The notes: generated by a model from the letters alone, not told the origin. Counted from the first letter of the stretch, positions 17,208 to 25,559 are shown. The stretch is 64,000 bases of DNA from Sulfurospirillum_A sp029027265 (GCA_029027265.1 CP093061.1:1736001-1800000), one strand, 5' to 3'. Program-made: numbers and translations.

Positions 17208-18611
17208 TTACAATTTGTAAGAAACTTTTGCTAACTTATAAGCTAATTCAACTGCAATATCTTTTGCTTCCTCCTCTAAAATTATATGTTTTGCAACTTG
17301 AGTTGCTAAAAAAGAACAATCAACTCTTCTAGAGACATCATGTCTTGCTGGTATAGATGGAAATGCTCTTGTATCATCATTAAAACCTACTGTATTATAA
17401 AAACCCGCACTCTCAGTGACTAGCTCTCTATATCTCATCATCCCATTTGGACTATCATGAAACCACCAAGCAGGTCCAAGTTTCAAACAAGGATAAACTC
17501 CTGCTAATGGTGCCAACTCTCTTGAATATGTACTCTCATCTAATGTAAAAAGTATAATTTGTAATCTTGTATCCATACCTAAAAGATTTAATAATGGCTT
17601 CAAAGCATTAACAAAAGATGTTCTTTGAGGTATATCAAATCCTTTATCTCTTCCAAACATATCAAATATATCACTATTATGATTTCTATGAGAACCTGGA
17701 TGAATTTGCATTACTAATCCATCTTCTATACTCATCTTCGCCATCTCTGTGAGCATTTGGGCACGAAACAACTCTTTTTCATCACTATCAGCTAATAAAG
17801 AGATTATCTTTTGATATAGTTCATTAGCCTCATTTTGGCTTAAATCTGCTGTATTTGCAGTAGGATGTCCATGGTCACTAGCAGTTGTACCCAAAGATAT
17901 GAAATATTCTCTTCTTTTTTTATGAGCATTTAAATAACCACTCCAAGTTGTCACATCTTCTCTTGTCATTTCACCAAATGTAAATATATTTTCTATAAAA
18001 CAATCAAAATCAGGGTCAACTACATTGTCAGGACGATATGTACTTATAACTTTTCCATCCCAAGCACTTTCTCTTATACTTTTATGAAACTTTAAATTAT
18101 CTAGTGCTGATTCCGTTGTGCTTAATAGTTCTATATTGAACTTCTCATACATTTCTCTTGGTCTAAATTCATCTTTTTTTAAACATTCACCTATATGATC
18201 AAAATAATAATCTGCTGTTTTTTCATTTAATGGTTTATTTATGCCAAATAGATTTTCAAAAGTGTGATTCATCCATAGTCTTGATGGTGTTGAGCGAAAT
18301 AGGTAGTAGTTATTAGCAAAAAGTCTCCATATTTCTCTTTTATCTTTCTTAGATGATTTTTCATTATTTGTAACAACACCTAAATCCTTTAGATTTAAGC
18401 CTTGTGAAATTAACATTCTCAAAATATAGTGGTCAGGAATTACAAGAAGGTCTGTAGCATTTGTAAAATTTTCATTTTGGGCAAACCAATATGGATCTGT
18501 ATGTCCATGTGGTGAAATAATAGGTAGTTTTTCTACTTCTTGGAACAATCTTTTAGCAATATTTCTTGAACTCTCATCAATAGGAAAAAAACGATTTTCA
18601 TTCAATAACAT
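17208..18611 (-). CDS. uxaC: Uronate isomerase
   Basis: The 467-residue enzyme of the amidohydrolase superfamily interconverts D-glucuronate and D-fructuronate, and D-galacturonate and D-tagaturonate. The metal-binding SPHGHTDPYWF is near residue 33. Other family blocks are RIWRLFANNYYLFRSTPSR-like near residue 92, GTTASDHGHPTA near residue 243, MQIHPGSHRNHNSDIFD near residue 302 and FNDDTRAFPSIPARHDVSRR near residue 424. Length equals E. coli UxaC (470). An AAAGGAG ribosome site lies just before the ATG. As first gene of the operon it defines the promoter side, with 350 bp of AT-rich sequence upstream. Confidence 0.95.
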   Translation of the reverse strand: MLLNENRFFPIDESSRNIAKRLFQEVEKLPIISPHGHTDPYWFAQNENFTNATDLLVIPDHYILRMLISQGLNLKDLGVVTNNEKSSKKDKREIWRLFANNYYLFRSTPSRLWMNHTFENLFGINKPLNEKTADYYFDHIGECLKKDEFRPREMYEKFNIELLSTTESALDNLKFHKSIRESAWDGKVISTYRPDNVVDPDFDCFIENIFTFGEMTREDVTTWSGYLNAHKKRREYFISLGTTASDHGHPTANTADLSQNEANELYQKIISLLADSDEKELFRAQMLTEMAKMSIEDGLVMQIHPGSHRNHNSDIFDMFGRDKGFDIPQRTSFVNALKPLLNLLGMDTRLQIILFTLDESTYSRELAPLAGVYPCLKLGPAWWFHDSPNGMMRYRELVTESAGFYNTVGFNDDTRAFPSIPARHDVSRRVDCSFLATQVAKHIILEEEAKDIAVELAYKLAKVSYKL

Positions 18612-18742
18612 ATAAACTCCTTTGAAAAAAATCCTATCAGTATTATTATTAAATTAAACTGAATTGAAATATTAATTTATAGTTTTTTCTAAAAATTGAG
18701 TATATTTTACGCATTTTTATTGAATATAGTTTATAATATATC

Positions 18743-18780
18743 AATTTAACAATAATTAAAATATTAATTATTGTTAAATT
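18743..18780. promoter_or_regulatory. Perfect 17-bp inverted repeat upstream of the hexuronate operon
   Basis: AATTTAACAATAATTAA at 18743-18759 is followed by AATA and its exact reverse complement at 18764-18780. It lies 132 bp upstream of the uxaC start. All 34 arm bases pair, though base composition here is very AT-rich. It could be the operator of the FCD or HutC regulator, or a cruciform-forming element. There is no T-run on the side that would make it a clear terminator. Confidence 0.5.
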
Positions 18781-18917
18781 AAGTTTGTAATAAAATATAG
18801 ATTAAATAGCTTCTTTTTATGAAAAGTTTTTAACAAAAATGAAAAAAGAGATGCCTAAACTTCTTATAGGAAGTAGTTTAGCCAAAAATACACAAAACTT
18901 ATTCAATTGTGTTCATA

Positions 18918-18954
18918 AAAATTGAAGAAGCAATATTTTTTATGTTATTGTAGT
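18918..18954. repeat. 37-bp direct repeat, copy 2 (partner at 8134-8170)
   Basis: This copy matches 8134-8170 at 36 of 37 positions in the same orientation. It sits only 7 bp before the left end of an IS3 relic. Together the two copies bound the 10.8-kb hexuronate block. Confidence 0.75.
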
Positions 18955-18961
18955 CAAGTTC

Positions 18962-19194
18962 TATAATGATATAAATATTTAAGACAATAATTCAAGTATA
19001 TTTATTTTCAAAATGTTAGAATAAACAAAAGAAAATGGAGATGAGTATGAGTCGAAAAAAAAGTCAAATATACAGTGCCGAATAAAAAATAAAAATAGTT
19101 TTAGAGATGCTAAAAGAAGAGGAAACAATTGCTCAGATAGCCAGCAAATATAAGGTAACTTCCCAGTCCATCACAAAGTGAAAAAAAGACTTAA
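18962..19194 (+). mobile_element. IS3-family relic (left end and 5' part of orfA)
   Basis: A left end beginning TATAATG, with AAGACAATAATTCA further in, resembles the end of the IS3 element at 49934. The orfA-like frame from 19047 reads MSRKKSQIYSAE, hits a stop, then KIKIVLEMLKEEET...IASKYKVTSQSITK before a TGA where the full copy has Trp. Similarity ends near 19194, where the next relic begins. It is a dead 5' fragment of the same IS3 type as the element in xerH. Confidence 0.8.
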
Positions 19195-19595
19195 TAGTAA
19201 ATATGGGTGCTCCAAAGACTTTCAAACTATGGCATAGTGGGAGTAAACAAAGGTTTATTTACAAATGATTGTAAAAAAGCTCTAAAATATGTATAAATTG
19301 CAAGTCTAAAAATATTATTTCCAAAGGTTCAAGAAAAGGGATAAAAAGATATTTTTGTAAAGACTATAAAACTTCTTTCAGCTCAAAAAGAAGACCAAAA
19401 CAACTAGAAAAAGTTATCTTTGAAGAATATTTTTTACAACGACAAACACTCATGCAACTTTCAGTAAAATATTCCAGATCAATAAGCTGGATAGTGAAGC
19501 AAAGAGATGAATATATTGTTGATATAAAAGCACATAATCCAAGGACAGTAAACTTGGTATGCGATGCTACTTTTTATGGGAAGAGGAAAGAGCGT

Positions 19596-19615
19596 GAAGC
19601 CTGCCCTTGGGGTAC
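19596..19615. repeat. GC-rich mini-hairpin insertion, copy 1 (divergent)
   Basis: The 20-bp stretch GAAGCCTGCCCTTGGGGTAC interrupts the frame between GKRKER and the downstream LGTLVFKD. Deleting 20 bp restores a continuous transposase frame. Its core CCCTTGGGG resembles the two better copies. Exact borders are uncertain. Confidence 0.45.
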
Positions 19616-19803
19616 AATCTTGGAACTTTGGTGTTCAAAGATATTGAATCAAAAGAGATACTTATCTGGAAGCATATTGAAAGTGAATTGGAAGCTTCTA
19701 ATGAACTGAAGAAAATTGTTTCAAGACTAACTCAAACTACAGAGAAAAACTTTACTCAAAAGCTTGATGATTGGTACGAAAATTATAAAGGTTTTTTAGA
19801 GAA

Positions 19804-19823
19804 CTAGGTGCCCCTTGAGGGTA
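19804..19823. repeat. GC-rich mini-hairpin insertion, copy 2
   Basis: The 20-bp stretch CTAGGTGCCCCTTGAGGGTA breaks the frame after NYKGFLE. Removing exactly 20 bp rejoins it to KKSVSSITGELHYTHPR. The core CCC-TTGA-GGG is a small palindrome. It is nearly the same sequence as copy 3 in an unrelated transposase. Confidence 0.6.
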
Positions 19824-20115
19824 AAAAAGTGTTTCGTCTATTACTGGAGAACTCCACTATACTCATCCAAGAATAAGAGTTGCATATAGAAGTCTACGAA
19901 CTAATTTACCTTATATATTTACATACAAAAATCATAAAAAACTAAACATACAAAATACAACTAATACACTCGAGGGTGGTGTATTCTCTCATATGAAAAA
20001 TATGATTAGTTTGCATCGTGGACTTAGTAAAAGTATGAAGTTGAATTTAGTCGATTATTATTTAGTGAATTATAAGAAACAGTATAAAAGTAAGCACCAT
20101 ATTTACTATTAAGTC

Positions 20116-20332
20116 CAAAATTAAGAAAAAGTTAGCAATTTTTTTAAGCATGAAAGCATTGTTTATGCTGCTTGATTTTTTAGGTATTTAGGTGGTGGAG
20201 TAATAAGTGTTTATTTGTGTAAAATTTCCATATGTTACATTTGCAATCAACATACCAAAAGGAGCAATAAATATATTACTTAATTTTGTATTAAAAATAG
20301 ATCCTATATATAACAATATTATTAATACGAAG
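20116..20332. other. Spacer between IS relics
   Basis: This 217-bp AT-rich stretch lies between the end of the IS1249-like relic and the left end of the IS256-type relic. I see no convincing coding frame, RNA gene or repeat in it. Confidence 0.4.
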
Positions 20333-21352
20333 GAACTGTTCAAAAATCTGTGTCAATTGGGTAAAATAACAAATACTCAAGGAAACACAGATGAATATAA
20401 AAATAGATGTATAGCAATTTGCTCGTGATATAAAAGCTGGTAAAAGTATCGGTGGTAAAGATGGAGCACTAGGCTCTCTAATAAAACAACTAACAGAAGC
20501 TGCACTTGCAGCAGAGATAGACTCACACTTAACTCAAGACCTCAATCGAAATCGCAAAAATGGTTATGTCACAAAAACTATGAAAAGTGAACACGGTGAG
20601 TTTGAGTTAAATGTTTCTCGTGATTGCACTGGTTCATTTGAACCGGAAATAGTCAAGAAAAATCAAAGAACAATGTCAGGAGAGATTGAAGAGAAAATAT
20701 TAGCTCTTTACTCACATGGGAATAGTTATTCATAATAGAAGATATTTACGGTGTAGGCTTCTCAAAGGGTGCTATTAGTGCAGTAACAGATAAAATCATA
20801 CCTATGCTTCAAGAATGGAGAGTTCGTCCTCTTGAAGAGGTATATCCCATCATATTCTTAGATGCTATCCATTATAAAGTAAAAGAAGATGGTCGTTGTT
20901 TTTTATACAGTTCTTGGAGTTGGTATTGATGGTAAAAAAGAGATACTTGGATTGTATCTCAACGAGAGTGAAGGTGCTAAGTTCTGGTTACAGGTTTTCA
21001 AATAGATGAGTGAAAGATATACTCATAGCCTCTGTTGATGGTCTTAAAGGTTTTCCTTAAGCTATTAACTCAGTATTTCCAGATACAGAAGTCCAACTTT
21101 GTATAGTACATCAAATTCGTAATAGCCTTAAGTACGTAGGTTCAGCTTATCAAAAACAATTTGCCAAAGAACTTAAAAAAGTATATCAAGCTTTCACAAA
21201 AGAAGAAGCTGAAATTGAGTTAGACAAGTTAGAAGAAAAATGGGGCAAAAAATATCCTATCGTCTTCACTTCTTGGAGAAATAAGTGGGATAATTTATCT
21301 GTTTATTTTAAATATCCAGAAGATATAAGAAGAGTAATTTATACTACTAACT
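20333..21352 (+). pseudogene. IS256 (mutator-type) transposase relic
   Basis: The left end GGAACTGTTCAAAAATCTGT is followed by a broken mutator-type transposase. Readable blocks are ARDIKAGKSIGGKDGALGSL, LTEAALAAEIDSHL, TKTMKSEHGEFEL, EDIYGVGFSKGAISAVTDKI, EVYPIIFLDAIHYKVKEDGR, INSVFPDTEVQLCIVHQIRN and FTSWRNKWDNLSVYFKYPED. It carries several in-frame stops, frame changes and a gap after LYSHGNSYS. It is cut at VIYTTN, where the next IS begins, so the C-terminus and right end are lost. It is clearly inactive. Confidence 0.8.
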
Positions 21353-22462
21353 GACCTTACGCACAAGGAATCAAAGTTGCTTTAAAAGTTGCATGAAAAT
21401 AAATCACATAGAACTCTATACAGATTATTTAATAAGCGGTAGTGGTTACGCTACAGCAACAGGGTTGTCATCAATGACAAATGGTTCAGTAAGTCATGAT
21501 TAGATAACACGGTTCTTATCAAAAAATGAATTTACTTCAAAAGATTTATGGAGACAAGTTAAAAGAACAGTAAGAGAGATACAGAGTGAAGAAGCATGTC
21601 TTATCTTTGATGATACAATTCAAGAGAAAAAGTGGACAGATGAGAGTGATATCATGTGCTGGCACTTTGATCATACAGTAGGTAAATCTGTTCGAGGTAT
21701 CAATATGCTCAATGCTTTGTACTACAGTAATGAAGTATCAATTCCAGTAGCTTTTGAAACCGTAGAAAAACCTATCCAGTTTAGTGACATTAAAACAAGA
21801 GAAGTAAAACGTTCATCAGAAGTTACAAAAAATCAATTGATGAGAGATATGATTCAAGTGGCTATTAACAATCAACTAAAATTTCACTATGTCCTTGGTT
21901 TGGAGCAAAAGAAAACTTTGAATTTATAGCCAAACAAAAAAAAGAGTTTATTACTGCACTCAAAAGTAATCGTCTTTTTTCAAAAAGTTTAGAGAATAAA
22001 TATGCAGGTAAGTTCACAAGGGTAGATGAACTGGAATTATCAGATAAGCAATCAGTACGAGGCTATCTAAAGGGCTATGATAAAGAAGTCATTATAGTGC
22101 GCCGAGTCTTTACAAACAAAGATGGAAGTATAGGTATTTTAAATTTGATATGTAGTGATATCACACTTGATGGCGACACTATCTCAACAATCTATGAAAA
22201 ATGATGGCTGGGTACCCCCTTGAGGGTGAAAGTTGAAGAGTTTCATAAATCACTTAAACATAATATTGATTTAGCAAAATCACCAACAAAGATCATTCGA
22301 ACACAAAGTAATCATATCTTTTTATCAGTGCTGTCTTTTTTTAAGCTTGAATGTTTGAAAATTAAACATAAAATGAACCACTTTGCCATTAGAACAAAAC
22401 TGTTAATCAGAGCTAATCAGGTGGCTTATTCAGAATTACAACTTTTGAAGGGTGCGTAAGGC
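21353..22462 (+). pseudogene. DDE transposase relic, IS701-like
   Basis: The ends carry a TTACGCA motif in opposite orientation (near 21358 and 22453). Coding blocks read across frames: ISGSGYATATGLSSMTNGSV, LWRQVKRTVREIQ, CLIFDDTIQEKKWTDES (first Asp pair), HFDHTVGKSVRGINMLNALY, WSGAKENFEFI-like, then VEEFHKSLKHNIDLAKSPTK near the C-terminus. Breaks include a TAG after NGSVSHD, a frameshift near 21895, a TGA at 22202-22204 and a 21-bp hairpin insertion at 22208-22228. The family name is a judgement from motif order and is less certain than the transposase call. Confidence 0.7.
22208..22228. repeat. GC-rich mini-hairpin insertion, copy 3
   Basis: CTGGGTACCCCCTTGAGGGTG is 21 bp long and adds seven codons (LGTPLRV) between W and KVEEFHKS in the IS701-like relic. 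It differs from copy 2 by three substitutions and one extra C. Its GC content (about 67 percent) is far above the surroundings. Confidence 0.6.
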
Positions 22463-22507
22463 ACATCTGATTCATACAAAGGAACAAAAGATGGCTAGTA
22501 AAAAGGG

Positions 22508-23598
22508 ATGAAAGAATTTAAACTACGCCAAGAGCTGCAAACAATTAAAGATAAACGAAGAAGACAGGCACAACAGCACAAGATAGATACAGTGCTAATG
22601 ATAACAATAATGGCTACAATGAGTGGCTATCAAGGATACAGAGCGATAGGTGATTTTGCAAAAAGGTATAAAACACAAATAGTTAAATACCTAGAGCTGG
22701 AAAAACAAAAAGTACCTGCTTACGCAACAATAAGGCGTGTTCTAATGGAGATAGAGCATAAGACGTTTGAAAAGATATTTATGAGATGGATGAAGTCTTA
22801 TATGAAGAGAAGTAAATCACAATGGATAGCAATAGATGGTAAAGCTATAAAAGGGACTAAACAAAAAGAAGAAGATAAGAAATTAGCCCATCTTGTTTCA
22901 TTTTTTACCAGTGATTCTAAAGAGATACTTATCGCAAGAAAGACAGCATCAAAAAGTAATGAGATTCCATTGGTTCAAGAGATGATGGAAGAATTTCCTC
23001 TACAAAATATGATAGTTACATTAGATGCATTACACTGTCAAAGTAAAACATTAAAGGCTATCAAAGATAGTGGTAATGACTATGTAGTACAAGTCAAAGA
23101 CAACCAAAAAAACTTTTAGAACAGATAATTTTTAACTCAAACATATCAGACTGCATAGATTATGACAAAATGCAAGAAGTAAATCGTAATAGATTCGAAG
23201 TACGTGAGATAGAAGTCTATGACGATTTTTATAATATTAATAAAAATAAGTTTAATGGTATAGAAGAAATTGTCAAAGTAACTCGTTCAACTTATTGAAA
23301 AAATAGTGATAAATTTTCTCAAGAAACATCTTTTTATATTTCAAGTAAAAAAATGTCAGCAAAAAAGTATAACTATGGTATTAGAGCTCACTGGGGTGTT
23401 GAGAGTATGCATTACATAAAAGATGTAACCTTTGGTGAAGATGCCTCTTTAATACATACTGGTAACGCTCCAACTAATTTTTCTATTATTAGAAACATAG
23501 CTATGAACGTATTAAGAAGAACAAACTACATCCCTTTTCCTCAAGCTATTCCTATGATTGGTGGGAATAGCAAAAAATTATGTTGTTTGTTAGAATGA
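22508..23598 (+). pseudogene. ISAs1-family transposase, frameshifted
   Basis: The first frame (203 residues) has HKIDTVLMITIMATMSGYQG, the catalytic Asp region WIAIDGKAIKGTK near residue 108, VTLDALHCQSKTLK near residue 168, and ends VQVKDNQKNF. The frame then continues one base off as LLEQIIFNSNISDCIDYD... to RAHWGVESMHYIKDVTFGED, the C-terminal block. One more A in the AAAAAAA run at 23107-23113 would join them. A further in-frame TGA follows TRSTY (near 23297). It is an ISAs1 (H-repeat type) transposase that is no longer intact. Confidence 0.85.
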
Positions 23599-23636
23599 AT
23601 CAGTCGTGCTTAGTCCATAACAGATTGTACTAAAAA

Positions 23637-23966
23637 TTATTTTCTAATTATTTTTCTTAAATATTTATCTAAAAAGAACATTCCAAAAGGCACTAACGAA
23701 GATATAAAAGCAAAAAGAGAAAACTTTTTACTCCATTTATGTTCACTAGCTGCCATGTATAAAAAATAGATAAACAAAAAGAAAAGAAGTCCATGAGTCA
23801 TACCAACAATTTTAACTGGTATTGGATTGCCTCCAAAGTATTTTATTGGCATAGCAATAAAAAGAAGTGTAAAATAAGATAAACCTTCAATAAAACTTGC
23901 AACTCTAAACTTTTTGATAGATGAATCAAACAAAATAGCCTCCAATAATTTTCGCAAATTGTACAA
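23637..23966 (-). CDS. DUF3817-type small membrane protein
   Basis: The 109-residue protein has three predicted membrane helices (about residues 26-41, 50-72 and 80-98). It carries FRVASFIEGLSYFTLLFIAMP near residue 20 and GMTHGLLFFLFIYFLY near residue 55, which match the DUF3817 family, also found fused to transporters. Its function is unknown. The start may be internal, since the family usually begins just before FRVASFIEG. It faces the divergent nuclease-like gene across about 100 bp and borders the IS graveyard on its other side. Confidence 0.7.
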   Translation of the reverse strand: MYNLRKLLEAILFDSSIKKFRVASFIEGLSYFTLLFIAMPIKYFGGNPIPVKIVGMTHGLLFFLFIYFLYMAASEHKWSKKFSLFAFISSLVPFGMFFLDKYLRKIIRK

Positions 23967-24021
23967 TCACATTATAAACAAAAAAATAACAATTAAATAG
24001 ATAACATACATCTAAGTTACC

Positions 24022-24087
24022 TTGGCTATACTATGTACACAATATATAAGGAAAAAATATTTTAAAAGTACCAAAAAGTATAGCCAA
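24022..24087. promoter_or_regulatory. Interrupted inverted repeat spanning the start region of the next gene
   Basis: TTGGCTATACT (24022-24032) and its exact reverse complement AGTATAGCCAA (24077-24087) enclose 44 bp. Those 44 bp hold a good AAGGA ribosome site (24048-24052). The left arm contains a TATACT sequence resembling a -10 box. This may be an operator pair for autoregulation. Confidence 0.45.
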
Positions 24088-24094
24088 TATAGAT

Positions 24095-25171
24095 ATGAGT
24101 AACATAGGTGACAACCTGCTCTACTACAAATATAGTATCAGGCATCTTATAAAACTTGAAGACAGAGGAGTTGACAAAGAATCTCCAGAATTTTTAAGTG
24201 CATATCGCTCTTTTGCAGGAGCAGTTTATGAAAACTATCTATACGAAAAACTTTTAATTTATGCTAAACACAATCCACAAATAGGGAATTTTATACTTAA
24301 AGGTCCTCATGCCCCAAAGAAAAGTTCTATATCTAATTCTTTACATGTAGATAAACATGGACAAATAGTTTACAAAACAAAATCACTTGAAATAGGTGAG
24401 TTTGATGCTATGTTTTTTAACGAAAAAGAGATTATATTTGTAGAAATGACACTTATTAAATCCGTTAGAAATCTAAAACGTCGTCTTAGAAAGAAAAAAG
24501 CACTACTTGAAACTCTATTTCCAAAGCACGATATAAAAGCCCTAATTATACTAAACAAAGGTGTTGTAGGCAGTAAAAAAATGCCCGACTATTGTACAGT
24601 ATGGCTCACAAAACCTTTTGAAGTAGATGATATATACCATCATCTAAAATCGAATAATAACTACAAAAGAAAACCATTAATAAAACATATTGCTAAAAAT
24701 CTAGTGGCTGATTCTGAACTAAAAGTTTTTCCTTTTAAATACTATAATTCACTCTCTTGGATGCTACAAAAACTAAGAGCAAAACCAAATAGCATACTAA
24801 ATATGGAATTTATAAAAAGTGAAAGTTGTACAAGGTACATAGATCTATTTACTAAAGTATATTTAGGATACATGGACAAAAAAGACTTTGAAAATATGTA
24901 CCCAGAAGTACCAGATGTCACTGAAAAAGTAGCAGTAGCTATAGAAAAAGACCACACAGATAAACTGCTACTAACTTACTTCATGCAGTACAGTAGAAAA
25001 AAACTAATAAATGTCGTCATAAAAGAAAAAAAAGCAACTCTAGTAAAAAAAGATTCTCATGGAATCTCTGTAACAGAAGTTTTTCATATCTTACGCATGG
25101 TAGAGGCAAAGCATAAAATTAGCATAAAAGAGATAAACATAGCTGAAAAGCTATTACGCTCGCTCGACTGA
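24095..25171 (+). CDS. Unknown protein with nuclease-like (PD-(D/E)XK) signature
   Basis: This 358-residue soluble protein is not one I can name. Residues 100-130 read LEIGEFDAMFF...IIFVEMTLIKSVRNLKRRL. That is an acidic residue plus Asp on one strand and Glu-x-Thr with a later Lys on the next, followed by a basic helix, resembling a PD-(D/E)XK nuclease core. The listed ATG lacks a ribosome site. AAGGA lies 7 bases before an in-frame ATT at 24059, which would add 12 residues (LKVPKSIANID...). ATT initiation is rare, so both starts are open. Nuclease activity is inference only. Confidence 0.6.
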   Translation: MSNIGDNLLYYKYSIRHLIKLEDRGVDKESPEFLSAYRSFAGAVYENYLYEKLLIYAKHNPQIGNFILKGPHAPKKSSISNSLHVDKHGQIVYKTKSLEIGEFDAMFFNEKEIIFVEMTLIKSVRNLKRRLRKKKALLETLFPKHDIKALIILNKGVVGSKKMPDYCTVWLTKPFEVDDIYHHLKSNNNYKRKPLIKHIAKNLVADSELKVFPFKYYNSLSWMLQKLRAKPNSILNMEFIKSESCTRYIDLFTKVYLGYMDKKDFENMYPEVPDVTEKVAVAIEKDHTDKLLLTYFMQYSRKKLINVVIKEKKATLVKKDSHGISVTEVFHILRMVEAKHKISIKEINIAEKLLRSLD

Positions 25172-25237
25172 CTTTTGATATGCAAATCCCATTATTCTAA
25201 TTCCTTGTGAGTTTCCAATTTTTATTAGCATTGTCAT
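25154..25237 (-). pseudogene. MazE/AbrB-type antitoxin, N-terminal fragment
   Basis: A strong AAAGGAG site precedes an ATG at 25237. The frame gives MTMLIKIGNSQGIRI, the classic swapped-hairpin start of MazE-like antitoxins (KxGNSQGxRIPK). After GIRI the similarity ends, and the frame stops after 27 codons inside the end of the convergent gene. The rest of the antitoxin and any toxin are missing, so this is a truncated relic joined to foreign sequence. Confidence 0.65.
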
Positions 25238-25292
25238 AATTAACTCCTTTATGTAATTACATTGGAAAGTCAATTAGACTAAAAAATAGTGC

Positions 25293-25515
25293 TTACCATG
25301 CTTTTGTCAGATGTTTGGAATCTAAATAAAGTGTGTCTGGGCAGATGTCTTGTTCATGTGGTCATACAACAGTTCCATGCTCCACAAAGGCTTGTTTGAA
25401 ATAATCAATATCTTGAAATTCTTTAAACACTCCAAAATCTAATAAATCACTGCAATCATAAATGGCTTTTTCCTTATTTTTGAAAGTAAGTATTAGTTTA
25501 TTATCATCAGTCGGA
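25293..25515 (-). pseudogene. DUF2442 protein, inactivated by a TGA at a conserved Trp
   Basis: Read leftward the DNA encodes TDDNKLILTFKNKEKAIYD, LLDFGVFKEFQDIDYFKQA, EHGTVV, a TGA, then PHEQDICPDTLYLDSKHL and a stop. This is the DUF2442 pattern (GTVVWPN-QDICPDTLY), with the Trp codon turned to TGA. The 5' end merges into an attC-like sequence, and no start codon is evident. DUF2442 genes are often paired with DUF4160 toxins-like partners, none of which is seen here. Confidence 0.7.
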
Positions 25516-25559
25516 GTGAGGTACGAGCGGAGCGTTTGACTGTAAGCACCTTGTTATAT
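25512..25559 (-). other. Integron attC-like half site after the ASCH gene
   Basis: Immediately after the ASCH stop on the minus strand comes ATATAACAAGGTGCTTACAG, then a GC-rich run (CAAACGCTCCGCTCGTACC) typical of attC loops. The start matches the left half of integron attC sites (RYYYAAC core followed by AA). The matching right half is not visible before the DUF2442 relic. Confidence 0.5.

Larger units (their letters stand above)
18612..18961. other. AT-rich control region upstream of uxaC, with relic sequence
   Basis: This gene-free stretch holds the presumed hexuronate promoter, a 38-bp palindrome (18743-18780) and the second copy of the 37-bp repeat (18918-18954). A short rightward frame from ATG 18839 (MKKEMPKLLIGSSLAK...) ends at 18924 and reads like a fragment of some protein, but I cannot name it. 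No RNA gene is evident. Confidence 0.5.
19195..20115 (+). pseudogene. IS1249-like (IS256 superfamily) transposase relic
   Basis: Across several frames the DNA encodes a zinc-ribbon (CINCKSKNIISKG...KGIKRYFCKDY), then QTLMQLSVKYSRSISWI, VNLVCDATFYGKRKE, GTLVFKDIESKEILIWKHIE, and finally THPRIRVAYRSLRTNLPYL and TNTLEGGVFSHMKNMISLH. This order is that of IS1249-type transposases. The middle, including catalytic residues, is missing after WKHIESE (about 19683). Frames are further broken by two GC-rich hairpin insertions at 19596-19615 and 19804-19823. Removing 20 bp at each restores the expected frame. Confidence 0.75.

Noticed and set aside
20207..20428. 73-residue frame MFICVKFPYV... between IS relics
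   Set aside because: It crosses the left end of the IS256-type relic, has no family resemblance and no ribosome site.
25293..25515. UGA read as tryptophan (alternative genetic code)
   Set aside because: Many intact genes here end in TGA with the next gene overlapping (toxin, eda, bioA, kdgK), so TGA is a normal stop. The Trp-to-TGA changes are confined to relics.
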